Shown: piece after piece, positions 1 to 11,369 of the stretch
Position numbering within the stretch: the first letter of the stretch is position 1
How the letters are laid out: every line of letters begins with the position of its first letter
DNA from: Castanea sativa
Taxonomy: Eukaryota; Streptophyta; Magnoliopsida; Fagales; Fagaceae
Assembly: GCF_040712315.1 (NCBI RefSeq)
Contig: NC_134024.1
Location: 29,503,158 to 29,567,157 of the forward strand
Direction: 5' to 3'
DNA: 64,000 nucleotides
Translations under genes and position numbers: made by a program
Notes under the pieces: model-generated
Told to the model about the DNA's origin: nothing
The model's database searches: none
Seen by the model: the letters and a program-made list of their open reading frames with translations, nothing else

Positions 1-1283
1 GCATGCACCACTGCCAAAATGGCTTTTTCCAGTGGTAAGTAACGAATCTCAGCTTCATGATATGATTTACTCACATAATAAACGAGCCTCTGTACACCAT
101 TGTCAACCCTTATCAGCATCAAACTAATGGCATGGGAAGCCATAGCAATGTAAGCAAACAACACCTCATTTACCTCAGGCCTGGACATAACAGGTGGTTA
201 AGAAAGATATTCTTTAAGCTTTTGAAAAGCCAAAGCATACTCCTCAGTCCATTCGAATCCCTTCCATTTATTCAGCAACTGGAAGAAAGGCCTACATCTG
301 TCTACAGACCGAGAGATGAATCGGTTCAAGGCAGCCGTCATTCCAGTCAGTTTCTGAACTTCTTTAGGATTATAAGGTGGCTGCAAGCTATTAATCGCCT
401 TAACTTAATCAAGATTGACTTCAATTTCACGATGTGTGACCATAAAACCCAGAAATTTACCGGACCTCACGCCAAAAGAGCATTTGGAAGCATTTAGGCA
501 TAATTTATGTTTTCTTAGTATCTCGAAAATGTTCCCAAGGTTCCCTATGTGCTCAGACACCATCTTACTTTTCACCACCATATCATCTACATAAACTTCA
601 ATACTTTTTCCTAGTTGCATTTCGAACATCCTGGTCATCATCCTTTAGTAGGCAGCCCCTTCATTCTTTAAACCAAAAGACGTTACTTTGTAGTGATAGT
701 TTCCTGTAGGAGTGACGAAGACTGTTTTCTCTTGATCGTCCAAAGCCAAAGGTATTTGGTGATAACCTTGAAAAGCATCTAGAAAACTCATCCGAGGATG
801 CCCAACTGTGGCATCCACCAATTAATCAATGCGTGGCATGGAAAAAGGATCTTTGGGGCACACTTTATTCAAATCCGTAAAGTCTACGCATACCCGCCAT
901 TTTCCGTTCTTCTTCTTAACCACCACTGAATTGGCCAACCATTAAGGATAAACTACTTCTTTGATAGCCCCTGCCTGCTTGAGCTTGATTTCTTCTTTCT
1001 TAACAGTCTCAGAATGTTCTTTAGATGATCGCTGAGGTGATTACTTCCTTGGTACGACGGTGGGGTTGAAATTTAAATGATGACAAATGAAGCTTGGATC
1101 TACCCTAGGGGCTTCATAAGCATTCCAAGCAAACACATCAATGTTCTTCCTAAGGAATTTCATCAATTCTTCCCTCTCCTGAGGAGGCAGTTGAACTTCT
1201 ACGTAAAAATACCTCTCTTTACTTATAAAAACCCTTTCTAAACCTTCACATTCTGTTTTCGCCACTAGACTCTCTGATAACAT
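1..1283 (-). pseudogene. gypsy reverse transcriptase / RNase H remnant
   Basis: From 1283 downward the minus strand encodes the pre-RT linker (VFAWNAYEAP segment), then at 405-641 the catalytic palm motif YVDDMVVKS, then at 198-386 the RT connection (ALNRFISRS segment). Bases 1-150 encode the start of an RNase H-like domain. In-frame stops interrupt the palm upstream of the YVDD box (near 645) and around 940. Known function is copying the element's RNA into DNA. This copy is inactive and is cut by the window edge. Confidence 0.88.
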
Positions 1284-1472
1284 CGACTCCTTTGATTGCT
1301 ACAAACTTTGTTCATTTGATGCCGAGGACTATCCCTTAGCTTGATGTCTAATTGCAGCCACTAAGCATTATCTAGCTGTAGATTGGCTCCCAATCAGCTC
1401 CTTAACTTGGTCACCAAATGGATACTTCACCTTCAAATGCAAAGTGGAAGGGACAACCCCCATGGCATGAAG

Positions 1473-1721
1473 TCAGGGTCTTGCCACTATGGCTATGTAG
1501 GGAGAATATGCATCCACCATTATGAAATTGACTTCTACAACTTCTGACCTCGTTTTCACTGGTAACTTGACTTGCCCTATTAGTATAACCATCTTTCCAT
1601 CAAAACCTACTAGGGATGAATCATAGCTAGTCAAATCCTTTGGTTTTAACCCCAACCCCTTATACAAGTCGGGATACATAATCTCTACCCCACTACCTTG
1701 ATCAACCAATACACGCCTCAC
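1473..1721 (-). pseudogene. gypsy aspartic protease fragment
   Basis: The 82-residue frame begins with a VLVDQGSG segment, matching the catalytic D-x-G-[ST] region of plant gypsy proteases in the DQGS form common in Tat-like elements, and ends near a DAYSPYIAI segment matching the usual ...YNxIxGRP end of the domain. Known role: cleavage of the element's polyprotein. It sits between gag and reverse transcriptase, as expected. Frame breaks on both sides mean it is not part of a working polyprotein. Confidence 0.7.
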
Positions 1722-2212
1722 ATCGTACCCCCTATCCTGAGTGTGACCACTAAAGCATCATCGTGTCGCTGTATAGTTCCAAACTTATCCTTCTCCTAAA
1801 AACTCAATGCCAGTTGGATTGCAACTTTAGCCTTCTTTGGCTCATGATTAGAGTCCTCGAATAGCGGCCGAGCTACAGTCATTACCCTAGAGGGACATGA
1901 ACCCGTTCTCCCGAGAGCGACAAAAATGACATTAATTATGCTCAAAGGAGGCCTTGAAGAAGTGTTCCCTTAAGTCCCTGCGTGGTCTACTTGTCCATTG
2001 GGTCGATATAAAAACTGTTTTAACCTTCCATCTCTGACCAATTGCTCCAAATGATTCCACAGAGTTCTGCAATCCTCAATGGTGTGTCCTCTCTCCTGAT
2101 GATATTGACAATGAAGATTCTAATTGCGTCTAATGGGGTCTCCACTCATCTTAATAGGCCATTTGAAGTATGGCTCATTCTTGATCTTTTCTAGAATTTG
2201 ATGTACTAGGTC

Positions 2213-3350
2213 TCAGAACACCGTGTTGATTGCTTGTGGCACAGCAGCAGCCCCAGTCTGCCTAGCAAAATCTTGCTGAGGACGATTATCGTTGTACTTA
2301 TCCAACCTGAAGTCCCTCCTATCCTGAGAGACCATCTTCGCCTTTCCTTTACCTAACTGCTGGTCCTCTTCAACCCGTTTATACTTATCGATGCAGTCCA
2401 TGAGCTGACGCACATTATTAACTGGTTTCCTTGTTAATGATTCCCTTAGACCATGTTTGGTAGGGAAGCTGACCTTGAAATTTCTTATGGCCATATCATC
2501 AAAGTCCCCATCAATCTCATTGAACATCTCCCAGTACCTGTTTGAGTATGTTTTTAAGGTTTTACCCTCTCACATAGTCATAGGCAATAAAGAATCCAAA
2601 GGCCGAGGGACTCTACTGCATGTAATAAAGTGAGATCCGAATGCCTGGGTGAGTTCCTAAAAGGAACCAATAGAACCTGATCCCAGGCCGTCAAACCATC
2701 TCATCGCGACAAGCCCTAAACTAGATGGGAACACTTTGCACATTAAAGCCTCATTTTTGGAGTACACAGCAATCCTCTGGTTGAAATGGCTTATGTTCTC
2801 CACAGGGTCAGTTCGACCATTAACATGGTGAATGTTGGTTGAGTGAAACGCCGAGGAAGTTTTCCTCCTTCAATTCTTCGCGTGAATGGTGATTTAGAAA
2901 TTTGATTCAGTGCCTTGCTCATAGCATCATTTCCCAGGCCTTTGCAAGACGAATTCCTATTCTTGCAGTTATGAAGGTTGCCATCCTCATATAAGAAAGA
3001 CTCATTAGGGGGAGTTCTTGACCTAGGCTTGTAACTGCCATCCCCACCTTCATCAAAAGAAGAGTCAGAAATGGACGGAGTTTGCTTCCATCGTTCATGA
3101 CGCAAATTTCTCCTCAAATGATCAATCTCTATCTGCATGGCTCTGGCATTCTCCTCATAGGAGACTCTGCTACCACTTCGTGACTGACTCCTACTAGTAT
3201 GGGTGGTATGTACATTTCCCTTCTGGTCTCTACCTCTTTCAAGATTGAGAAAGTGATCTTGACGTTGGAACCCCATGGACTCTACCCAGCGTGAACCTGA
3301 ATTTACATAACTAGATGTTAAACTCACTGAAACACAAAATTTCCCACAAA
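2213..3350 (-). pseudogene. gag remnant of the gypsy element
   Basis: Reading frames at 2791-3350 and 2213-2527 on the minus strand encode the Arg/Ser-rich N-terminal part and a later part of a plant gypsy gag polyprotein, the capsid-like structural protein of the element. They are separated by frame breaks, so no full gag can be made. The open frame around 3390 begins inside the LTR; the true gag start must lie further in. The family call is by general resemblance and by position between the primer site and the protease. Confidence 0.6.
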
Positions 3351-3360
3351 CGGCGCCAAT

Positions 3361-4111
3361 TGTAAAGTCACGTTTTGCACTTAAGCCCACAAATGAGAAG
3401 GAAATAGGCCCAAAAAGCCCAATACAATGAATTTCTAGAGAGTGGGCTAGAAATTTAAGTTTTAATGAGTTTTGCTAGTAATAACGTTGGGCTAAAATCA
3501 CAATTAAAGGAAACTGGAACAATTTGAATAGTGAAAACTGTCCTTCGTCTTAAGCTGAGGAGATTGGTTCTTATATTTCATTCTCTTAAGGATAAATTAC
3601 AGATGTTGTTCTTATGTCTACAGTGTTTCCTTTCTCTTCCACCTTTTTCTCGATTCCTCTTCTCTAGGACCTTCTTCCCTCTTATACTTCCTTCCTTCTC
3701 TCATTTTTGCACTCCACATGTAGGTCTAGACTGGTAATGTTGATAATTGTCCCATCAGCTCCTTCCGGAAGTCTTTAGGTAATAGCTGTAAGGCTGAAAA
3801 TCACTGTTCAGATATCACTTCCTTATTAATGCGCTAGAGATTTGGATACAGAGTATTCAATGCGGTGGTAGCAGCTTTCTCTTAGATATTTCATAACTGG
3901 GTTTGCCCTCTGTGCCTATCTGATCCTTACTTCACTTAGCCGAGGAGACACCCTTCCTTGGATTACCTCCCTTAGTTTCTTCTGTCACAATTTGCTTGTG
4001 GATCTCTAGGTCTGACTTCTTTATCGCTATTAATCTGTCCTCGAACAAGTGAGCAACTTCGGACAAAGCCCATGGCCCAAAAAAATGCACTTCGGGCCTT
4101 TTATCCCTACA
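3361..4111 (-). repeat. 5' LTR of the left-edge gypsy element
   Basis: This 751 bp block starts TGTAAAGTC and ends CCCTACA on the plus strand, giving the TG...CA ends of an LTR with short matching termini TGTA/TACA. It directly abuts the primer-site region at 3342-3359 on its internal side. Its distal side is AT-rich single-copy-looking sequence. The partner LTR is outside the window, so this call rests on the termini and on position. Confidence 0.75.
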
Positions 4112-4452
4112 ATAATTATTAATAATTATAACTTAATTGATATTTATTATGATTTTTTTGGTATATAAACTAAGAAAAAACTTATGTACAGTACCTTAAA
4201 TGTTGTTCCTTAGATTTCCCTCTTAAGATTCAGTCATGTAACTACTTAACTAAAAAATACACTTGCTTCCTATGAAAAAAAATCCACATGGCAGAATCTT
4301 AAAAAATGAACCTAAGGAACAGCACCTAAGTACTGTACCTACATCTTGCTCTATAAACTATATATTCTATCATTAGCTAGGCATATACTATGATATACCA
4401 AGATTCTACGAAGAATTTAAATATCAAATAGATTAACTTTAATTATATATAT
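4112..4452. other. AT-rich gap containing one small foldback element
   Basis: No coding potential is seen. The only structure is the inverted repeat at 4184-4344, listed separately. Confidence 0.6.
4184..4344. mobile_element. Foldback MITE-like element
   Basis: The left arm, starting ATGTACAGTACC at 4184, pairs with the right arm, which ends GGTACAGTAC...CAT in reverse complement at 4344. The arms share blocks such as GTTCCTTAG and TTAAGATTC in the same order over about 55 bases each, with a short unpaired centre. No protein is encoded. The superfamily is unknown and I could not settle a target duplication. Confidence 0.55.
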
Positions 4453-4840
4453 GAGTAAATTACAAATTACCACCCTAAAATTTGGGGGTGTTTGAATTTT
4501 ACACCATAAAGTTTTAGAGTTTGGAGTTTATCCCCTAAAGTTTAGGGATGTTTGGATTTTACATCATGATGTTTCAAAACTTTGATTGTACCCTCTAAAG
4601 TTTGGGGAGGTTTGAGTTTTATACCTACCAAATTCTAAAATTTTATGGTGTAAAATCCAAACACACCCAAAGTTTAGGGAGTATATTCTATACACTCTCA
4701 AAATTTAGGAGGTAAAATCCAAATTTTGAAATGTTAAAATGTAAAATCCAAACACCCCCAAACTTTAAAAGATAAAATCTAAGTTCTGAAATTTCATGCT
4801 GTAAAATCCAAACAATACTAAACATTAGAGGTGTAATTTG

Positions 4841-4848
<8 letters not shown>
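4453..4848. mobile_element. Foldback element with degenerate internal repeats
   Basis: The ends GAGTAAATTACAAATTACC (4453) and GGTGTAATTTGCAATTTAC (to 4848) are imperfect reverse complements. In between, a motif like AAAGTTTGGGGGTGTTTG is repeated several times on the left in one orientation and then on the right in the opposite orientation. It is therefore an array of repeats folded back on itself. It ends directly in an (AC)n tract at 4849-4873. It is non-coding. Confidence 0.65.

Positions 4849-4880
<32 letters not shown>
4849..4880. repeat. (AC)n(AT)n microsatellite
   Basis: About 12 AC units are followed by AT units, lying between the foldback element and the solo LTR. The last bases, TATAT, serve as the left target duplication of the LTR that begins at 4881. 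Confidence 0.9.
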
Positions 4881-4921
4881 TGTAAGGGGTGATGTAGGAG
4901 ACCAAGCCCAATAAGAGATAT
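4881..4921 (-). repeat. Left piece of split gypsy-type solo LTR
   Basis: Begins TGTAAGGGGTG after TATAT (4876-4880) and is cut at 4921 by the copia element. The remainder resumes at 11370. On the minus strand this piece is the LTR's 3' end, ...CCCCTTACA. Confidence 0.7.
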
Positions 4922-5928
4922 TGAAAGTTCAAATAGTGTGTAAAATACCTATGAACATTTAGACCTCCAAAATTAAAATTGCCAACACAAACTTATAATC
5001 AAACAATATATGTGCGGAAAATGAAATATAAGCTATAACCAAATTGGTAACACACTCTAAACCATATTTAATCACGAACACAACAGTAATTAAAAGGTAA
5101 AAAGAAAGGGAAGAAGGATGCAAATACAAAGATAACATGACGATATGTTATCGAAGAGGAAACGAAAAACACGGCGAAAAACCTTTTTGCCGCCCTCCAA
5201 GCGGTCAATAATCCAGTAGAGAATAAAGTTGGGATTCATGAATAGCAGAAGACCCTCCAAGCCTAATCTACCCAATGCACCTAAGCCCTCCAAGCTTTAT
5301 GCTCCAACAGGGTTACGTCAAACCTTGTCTTCTCTAGCTTACCGAATCCTGCAATCGCCCATTGCATCAACCAAAATGAATTGGTCCCTTCTAAATTGCT
5401 TCCCAAGCACCAAAATACCTCCTCACTGATATGAGTATGGTGAGATAAGGATTTGGCTAAATATACCTCTCAAGGATATGAGAATGGAGAGGGTGAGAGT
5501 AGAGGAATTTGGAGAATCAAAGGATGAAGATTGTGGATGAGTCCATCTTGTTTTTCTCTAGGGTTTTTCTCTCAAAATTCTCTCTGGAAGCTCTCTACAT
5601 TTTGTGGGTATAAGGGTATTTATAGTAGAGTGTATAAGGAATGTGAAACGTCAGGTTTTATCCAAACAGGGCATTCTGGAAACTTAACCTCGCAATTGGA
5701 ATAAGTTGCGAGTTTGAGTCGTGAGCTAACTGTCTGGCCAGACTGGAAGTTTTGTCCTGTAGTGCTCCAGCTGTCATGACCCTTCTTCAGTGCACACATT
5801 TGAGGTTTCTTCACACTTTCTCACACACTACCCTTACATAATTTTCACCTAAATACATGTTATCTAATTGCTAAAATACAAGAAAATTTTGCACAAAACA
5901 AAGCCAACACATGATTATATAAATTCAA
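4922..5928 (-). repeat. 3' LTR of the Sirevirus-like element
   Basis: About 1007 bp, aligned by eye to 10299-11364. It lacks a segment of roughly 80 bp that the other LTR has near 11140-11220 (the GTCGCGAG-rich stretch), and it carries many substitutions, so the insertion is not recent. A TATA-like box CTATAAATACC lies on the minus strand near 5617-5626, a likely transcription start signal of the element. Preceded by the 5 bp duplication GATAT. The inner boundary is uncertain by about 8 bases because CCTTACA follows before the purine tract. Confidence 0.88.
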
Positions 5929-8900
5929 CCTTACAATCTCCCCCTTTGGCTATTCCGTGACAAAACCCTAAAACAGACTTTAGACTTAGCAAGTGAGTTG
6001 GGAACAGTTGCCAAAACTCACTTACACCTAACTCTAGAAACTGTGAAGCTCTTGAACCATACGAACAAGTTTTTTTTGTTTTTGTTTTTTTTGTTTTTCT
6101 AAAAACAATAACATAAGATGATCATTGTAAGTAGAAATCTTGAAATGCATATGGAGTAAGCACAATGCGATCAAGTAGAAAAGATTAAAGCAATAAAGCA
6201 TGACTTGACCAAACAAGAACAAGAACAATCACTATAAACAGTGATCACAATGAACATTCACACAAGGAATGAGCACCGAACATGCAAGCTAATAAGCTCA
6301 ATGCAAAGAATCATTTGCATTTCCAACACTCAACCGATACAAGAACACAAGGTAGTTGCATTAAAGATATAAAATCCAATAAGGGCACAAGAGAGAAGTA
6401 CTAAAGAAAATGCATAACATTAACTAAAAGTACTAAGCTACAAAGCAAAGGTACACGATAAAGTATAGTTTAAACAGCTAAACATAATCATGAACTATGA
6501 GTAAAGCAAAAACATAGTTAACATGACACAAAGCTCTTTCTCTCTTTCTCATATCACTCCCCCTATCATGAATCATAGGAGCTGTGATGAACTTGGAACA
6601 TATATACTTGTAACCTGAAACACTTACACAAAACATATTAGCCCTTAAGGTAAAGCAAGTAATAAAAGAACAAGTATAATGTAACAAGTAAATTGCGATC
6701 AAGTAAACATGATGTGAAACATGTGAGCAACTTGATCATACACCAAAACAGTCATATAGAAATGACTACAATGATCACATAGCAAAGCAAATGATCATTC
6801 GAACATGCAATTAATAAAGCACAATAACATAAGGATGTATGCATGTCCAACACACAAACACGATGCAATGAGAACAATAAAGCATAAATACTAAACATAA
6901 CTCAAAGCACCATAAAGCGACCAAGAAAACAAACATAGAGAAACACAATTAAAACAAAGTTTTCTTATTAACACAATGTCTTCTACCCCTTGATATATGC
7001 ATCTCCCCTATGGAAAATTTCTCCCCTACAAATGTGCACAAGAAATAGAATTTCTCTTCCTAAGAATGTGCACAAGAATCATATAGAAATGACAAAACTC
7101 TCCAGTATACTACTCTAGAGTATACTCTCCCCCTTTTTGACACAAATAGATAAAAGGTTAAGGAGAAATGAGGACAAGAGATGAAGGTATGAATAAGGAG
7201 AATGATGCATGAGAGGTGCAAGATGAATGAGAAACGAAGCTCAAACAAAAGGCAAAACAAAATGCTACAAAGAATAAGATAAACATGACATGCTAAGATG
7301 AAGAAACAAGGTATAGAACAATGCATGACAAATGTAGCAAAGGTGTGTGCAAGAGGTGGCTATGTGCAATGCATGACCAAAGTATTGAAAATGCACATGT
7401 GGGGCAAGGTGTGTTAAATACACAACCAATGAACCAAACAAAATCCTAGTGAGGAAATATGAGAAACCCCAAAGTTTGATATTCATTCGGAGTCCAAACA
7501 AGTGAGAAAATGCCTAAGAGGCATTTTATCAAACAGCTAGCGTGCACACTATGAACAACAATGTAAAACAATGTATGAACATCATAAAATCCACCCTTAA
7601 TATATGTTCTTTTTGCCACAAGGGGCCAACATCCATAGCAAATCATCAGAAGAAACCAATCCCATACAAAAATTTGACAAAAATTAATTTTTCCTAACCC
7701 CTATGATGAAAATCCCAACCAAGAACACAAAACTCTCCAAAACATAATCTAAGGATCCAATCAATAAAAGGAGTTTAAAAATTATCTTAGAGATGTTAAT
7801 GGAATGAAAAAACTATTCAAATTGATTGAGTTTTGATGTGAAAATATTGAAAGAGGGGTTTTAGAGAGGATGTGAGAGGTTTAAAACAGGTTTCCCATGA
7901 AAAACACTTTAAAAAGCTGTTTCTAGGCATTTCACGACTGGCGAGTCGCGAGATGAGTTGCGAAAATTTTCACGAGTCACGAGTGAGTCGCGAAAGCTTC
8001 TAGATGAACTCACGACTAGGGTTTCGCAACTGGGCAAGTTGCCAAAACGAGTAGCCAAAACTCGCTACTTGTGAGAGTAGCCAGAACGAGTAGCCAAAAA
8101 TTCTGACACCTGTTTTTCAACACAGAACATGTTTAAACAATGAAATACAAAGTAAGCACTAAACATGAACACAAAAAGTGATAAAACTCACATCCAAATA
8201 CGTATAAAATGATCAAAAATCTTTTTGGATTGATCCATATATATTTGAGCACACACATATCACATTTAAACAAGTACAATCGAAAAAATAAGTAAGGCAT
8301 TCATTGAACATTAGGCATGTGTGTTGTGTGTGTGTATCAAATGTGGAATAGTCCTTAGTCTAGAATGAAATTTCAATGATCAATTCAATCAAGTCATACA
8401 CAACTAGTACTAAGTCAAGTGGTTTATCTCAATTATAGAAATGAACATATGACCTCCCACAAGAAAATGATTACATATCTTTGAAGCTTTTCATTTGGCT
8501 TCTTTACAATTCATAACATTTGGTCATTTTTTATATCTCTTTTTGAGATCGATAACTGAAATTTTTGATATTTCAATTTGATGAACAAGCCTTTGGCTTT
8601 TAGGCACCATACATTTTCATAAAAGTCGCTTTCCCTTTATCCTAGTCATATACTAGTATGTGCGACGGCTTTTGCAGCTCAATATTTATTTTCATTTTGA
8701 GATTTACATTGGTTGAGCTCTTTAAGCAAAATAAAATAAAATAAAATAAAAGAGTGGGAAGATATAGGCATAAGTCTAAGCATGTATCAAAACCAATAAG
8801 ACTATTGACTAATTATTCATGACAAACTTGAAGATCGATTTACAACAATCACACATAGATGTCAAGATTTTTCCCACAACGATATAAGTGCATACATAAC

Positions 8901-9346
8901 AAGCTAAGCTTGTAAATGCATTATGTCATTAGTACGAAGGTACTAGGTGAAACTCACATGAGATATGTGCTCAAACATATACGATCAATTTTTTTGAATT
9001 TTTCACTTTTTATGAAGTTTTGGATTTTTTACTCACACAAAACTAAAACATAAAAGTAAGATAAAAGACAAAAGAAATGCATACAAGTAAATGCAAGATG
9101 CATAGAATGCATAAAGACATGACATTTAATGCATGAAGGATCCTACAAATATCGAAAGAATTAGATCAAGGACCAAAAGAGCAAAAGCTCAACTATAGGA
9201 ACCCTTCCTCATCCAAACACAATGATTGTTTGGAATGAGTGTCTAATGAGAAGTGAGATAAGGGCTAGAAGAATGAGAACTGGAGATGCACATAGACAAG
9301 GAGTTAAGAGCATTAAACACTTTCTTTAACAACATGCTATTTTCAC
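5929..9346 (-). other. Non-coding internal region of the Sirevirus-like element
   Basis: No conserved protein domain can be read in any frame. It holds the main polypurine tract next to the 3' LTR (AAAGGGGGAGAT on the minus strand, near 5937-5948). Similar purine tracts occur near 6555-6566, 7001-7010, 7022-7030 and 7125-7138. A cluster of GAGTCGCGA-like motifs lies at 7925-8100 and an (AAAAT)n run near 8719-8742. The small open frames here are in AT-rich, low-information sequence and I do not call genes from them. Confidence 0.7.
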
Positions 9347-10235
9347 TCAAAACTGGTTTACCCTTTTTAGCACAGCTTTCAAGAAGCTCAAGTTTCTCTT
9401 TTCTTTGATTCTTTTAAGAGCATGAAACTTGGAGCATTGAGGTCTTAAATGACCAAAGGCACCACAATGGTGACATACAATGTGTTTAGGTTCATTAGGC
9501 TTTTTAGGAAGGGATTTAACAATATAGTTTTGCTCTCTCTTTAACTTATGACATTGAGGTTTTATATGACCAATCACACCACAATTGTGACAAGTTGGAG
9601 CAAACTTAGATCCATCCAAAACCTTAGGTTGAGACCTAAACGGAGGCTTTGACTTAACAACCTTTTTCTCCACCTTCTGATTTCTTTTATGTGGACTAAT
9701 GTACACCAATTTGTCCTTTGAGATAGAATACACAATAGGCACAAAATCGGGTACCACAACATGGTTGCAACAAATATTTTCATCCTTTTTAATAGTAGAT
9801 TCAGCAATTAAACACTTGACATGTATCTTAAGAGATTCATTTTCACATTTTAGCTCATTAAAAAGTTTGTTAGACAAAACAAGTTTAGCATCCAAGACCA
9901 TATTCAAACATTCAAACTTTTTCAGCTTTTCAAGAGAATTTCCAGCAAGTTTCTTATATTTCTCAACCAATTTATTGGATTCATTGAGCTTAGCAATCAA
10001 ATCATCATTTTTCACAAAATAACTTGCTCAAATTCTTTTGAAACTTCTTAGAATTTTTCTTCAAGAGTTTGATGTTAGGAATATCAACAACACCCAAAGA
10101 TTCATGTAACATAGCATCACAATTATGAGGATTATCACTTATAGAGGCATTTTCACAAACACGTGGCATGTTACATTCATCAACATCCAATATATGCATA
10201 GAAGCATACAAAGCATTATCTATGGCAACAAGCAC
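9347..10235 (-). pseudogene. Truncated copia gag with two CCHC zinc knuckles
   Basis: Two overlapping frames (10235-10005, then 10015-9347) start about 50 bases inside the primer site. The second (222 residues) has a charged coiled-coil-like N-terminal half (residues 1-70) followed by two zinc knuckles of the form CX2CX4HX4C at residues 142-155 and 181-194, the nucleic-acid-binding signature of retrotransposon gag. The usual N-terminal gag region before the coiled coil is absent and the two frames are offset, so this is a decayed or internally deleted gag. The name is by domain only; no protease or polymerase follows. Confidence 0.8.
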
Positions 10236-10284
10236 AAGGGGTCAAGGATCACACTTAGGTAATGAAACCAAAACAAATGCACTC

Positions 10285-10296
10285 GCTTTGATACCA
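10285..10296 (-). other. Primer binding site (initiator Met tRNA type)
   Basis: The minus strand reads TGGTATCAAAGC, two bases inside the 5' LTR. The match to the plant initiator-Met-tRNA 3' end (TGGTATCAGAGC) is all but one base. Confidence 0.85.
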
Positions 10297-10298
10297 AT

Positions 10299-11364
10299 TG
10301 AAAGTACAAAATGTTTAGACCCCCAAAATTAAAATTAATAACACAAGCTTATAATCAAACAATATATGTGCGGAAAATGAAATATAAGCTATAACCAAAT
10401 TGGTAACACACTCTAAACCATATTTGATCACGAACACAACTATAATTAAAAGGTAAAGAGAAAGGGAAGAATGATGCAAACACGAAGATAACACGACGAT
10501 GTGTTATCGAAGAGGAAACCGAAGAACTCGGCGAAAAATCTCTCTGCCACCCTCTAAGTGGTCAATAATCCAGTAGAGAATAAAGTTGGGATACATGAAT
10601 AGCAGAAGACCCTCCAAGCCTAATCTACCCAATGCACCTAAGCCCTCCAAGCTTCTTGCTCCAACAGGTTTACGCCGAACCTTGTCTTCTCTAGCTTACT
10701 AGATCCCACAATCGCCCATTGTATCAACCAAAATGAATTGGTCCCTTCTGAACTGCTTCCCAAGCACGAAAATACCTCCTCATTGATATGGGTGTGGTGA
10801 GATAAGGATTTGGCTAAATATACCTCTCAAGGATATGACAATGGAGAGGGTGAGAGTAGAGGAATTTAGAGAATCAAAGGATGAAGATTATAGATGAGTC
10901 AATTTTGTTTTTCTCTAGGGTTTCTCTCTCAAAATTCTCTCTGGAAGCTCTCTACATTTTGTGGGTATAAGGGTATTTATAGTAGAGTGTATGAGGAATG
11001 TGAAACGTCAAGTTTTATCCAAACAGGGCATTCTGGCTACTTGACCTTGCGACTGGAAGGAGTCGCGAGTTTGAGTCGCGAGCTAACTACCTGGCCAGAC
11101 TGGAAGTTTTGTCCTGTAGTGCTCTAGCTGTCATGACCCTTCAGCTCCCTTGCATGCGTGTGCCACCTTTGGCGATTCACTAGTCACGAGCTAGTCGCGA
11201 GATCCAGTCGCGAGGCTCTTCTTGAGTGCACACATTTGAGATTTCTTTACACTCTCTCATACACTACTCTTACATAATTCCCACCTAAATACATGGTATC
11301 TAATTGCTAAAATACAAGCAAATTTGGCACAATATAAAGCCAACACATTATTGAATAAATTCAA
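10299..11364 (-). repeat. 5' LTR of the Sirevirus-like element
   Basis: This 1066 bp LTR begins TGAAAGTACA on the plus strand and ends ATTCAA before GATAT. It carries the same TATA-like box on the minus strand (near 10974-10983) and the longer version of the GAGTCGCGAG repeat region (11040-11220). As the promoter LTR it would drive transcription leftward into the gag frame. Confidence 0.9.
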
Positions 11365-11369
11365 GATAT

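Larger units (their letters stand above)
1..4111 (-). mobile_element. Ty3/gypsy LTR retrotransposon, partial and decayed
   Basis: Read on the minus strand, the order is LTR (3361-4111), primer site, gag, protease, reverse transcriptase, then RNase H running off the window at base 1, which is the usual Ty3/gypsy order. The LTR starts TGTAGGGAT and ends CTTTACA on that strand and is followed by ATTGGCGCCGTTTGTGGG, a common start of gypsy internal regions. The coding regions are broken by several stops, so this copy is dead. The 3' LTR and the second target duplication lie outside the window. The style of the gag and of the reverse transcriptase N-terminal extension suggests the Tat-like side of the family; that lineage call is inference. 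Confidence 0.9.
4922..11364 (-). mobile_element. Non-autonomous Sirevirus-like (Ty1/copia) LTR retrotransposon
   Basis: Two long direct repeats (4922-5928 and 10299-11364) flank a 4.4 kb internal region. On the minus strand the 5' LTR is the right copy. It is followed by a primer site TGGTATCAAAGC (10285-10296), which matches the initiator-Met-tRNA site typical of copia elements, and then by a gag-like frame with two CCHC zinc knuckles. A purine tract GGGGGAG lies before the 3' LTR. GATAT flanks both outer ends (4917-4921 and 11365-11369). No integrase or reverse transcriptase is present in 5929-9346, so it must have moved with borrowed proteins. Several extra GGGGGAG tracts in the internal region are a Sirevirus hallmark. 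Confidence 0.9.

Noticed and set aside
6034..7646. Several open frames on the minus strand of the Sirevirus-like internal region
   Set aside because: AT-rich, low-information translations with no domain; the region is better explained as non-coding element sequence.
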